A DNA stretch of 23,287 nt from Podila epigama (Eukaryota; Mortierellomycota; Mortierellomycetes; Mortierellales; Mortierellaceae), in assembly GCA_015679605.1 (NCBI GenBank), contig JAAAVE010000129.1, positions 5,077 to 28,363 of the forward strand, read 5' to 3'. The translations under genes and the position numbers were made by a program. Under the pieces are notes generated by a model. The model did not search any database. It worked only from the letters and a program-made list of their open reading frames with translations, and had not been told where the DNA came from. This document shows positions 23,074-23,287 of the stretch, piece by piece (the first letter of the stretch is position 1; each line of letters opens with the position of its first letter).

Positions 23074-23287
23074 ATGGGCAACAAACATAGCAACCACGCC
23101 AACAACAGCAGTACTCGGCCGCGTGGCTCAAAAGTTGTCGACACATACACCCGATCCACCTCCATCAACAACTCGTCTTCGTAAGAGAGGGTCTTTGTTT
23201 TCCTCCTCAACAGTCGTCCTCAGAAAGCTTTTGCGTCTGCCTCTACAATGCAACCTTCATCTCATGGCACTGACGCCATCCTGATCT
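23074..23287 (+). CDS. Candidate 5' end with N-myristoylation motif (MGNKHS...), partial
   Basis: The ATG at 23074 opens MGNKHSNHANNSSTRPRGSK, where Gly2 and Ser6 fit the N-myristoylation consensus, followed by a Ser/Asn-rich segment. The frame meets a stop after codon 36 unless the GTAAGA at 23181 is a donor. Splicing to the CAG at 23211-23213 restores an open frame to the right edge, but that intron would be only 33 nt, shorter than any other in the window. Fungal proteins with such a start include Ppz-type phosphatases, but no catalytic domain is in view, so no function can be given. Confidence 0.35.

Overview
This window is nuclear DNA from a filamentous fungus. The evidence is intron-rich protein genes with GTAAGT-type donors and (C/T)AG acceptors, an accessory subunit of mitochondrial complex I (absent from Saccharomyces), a CDC48 ATPase, an Ipl1/Aurora kinase, an Adp1-type ABCG half-transporter and a secreted Ser/Gln-rich wall-type protein. 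Gene sizes, 50-750 nt introns and many short tandem repeats would fit an early-diverging lineage such as Mortierellaceae. That placement is inference; no marker in the window proves it. I found no rRNA, tRNA, CRISPR array or transposase.

Layout: (1) 1-343, minus: 5' part of a short-chain dehydrogenase resembling sepiapterin reductase, running off the left edge. (2) 723-2210, plus: complex I 21 kDa-type accessory subunit, four exons. (3) 2962-4946, plus: Aurora kinase, five exons. (4) 5516-10196, plus: Adp1-like ABCG transporter, ten exons, with a Cys-rich ectodomain cut into small phase-1 exons. (5) 10455-13762, minus: CDC48, four exons, convergent with the transporter. (6) 14416-17779, plus, continuing in frame after a TAG to 18031: an unrecognised protein with a coiled coil, a Ser/Pro-rich middle and a C-terminal membrane segment. 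(7) 18697-20355, minus: single-exon secreted protein with tribasic kexin-like sites and long Gln and Ser runs. (8) 20356-22341: about 2 kb with no gene I can support. (9) 22342 to the right edge: two candidate first exons, one Lys-rich and one with a myristoylation-type MGNKHS start, which can be spliced in the same frame into the last exon of the window.

The genes do not form a pathway. They are a mix of housekeeping genes (complex I, Aurora, CDC48) and lineage-specific genes. All splice models come from reading donor/acceptor sites and checking that the frame is kept and the protein makes sense; none has transcript support. The points most worth checking are the in-frame TAG in the unrecognised gene, the phase-1 exon series of the transporter, and the possible alternative first exons at the right edge. 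I did not find evidence for a new multi-gene system.
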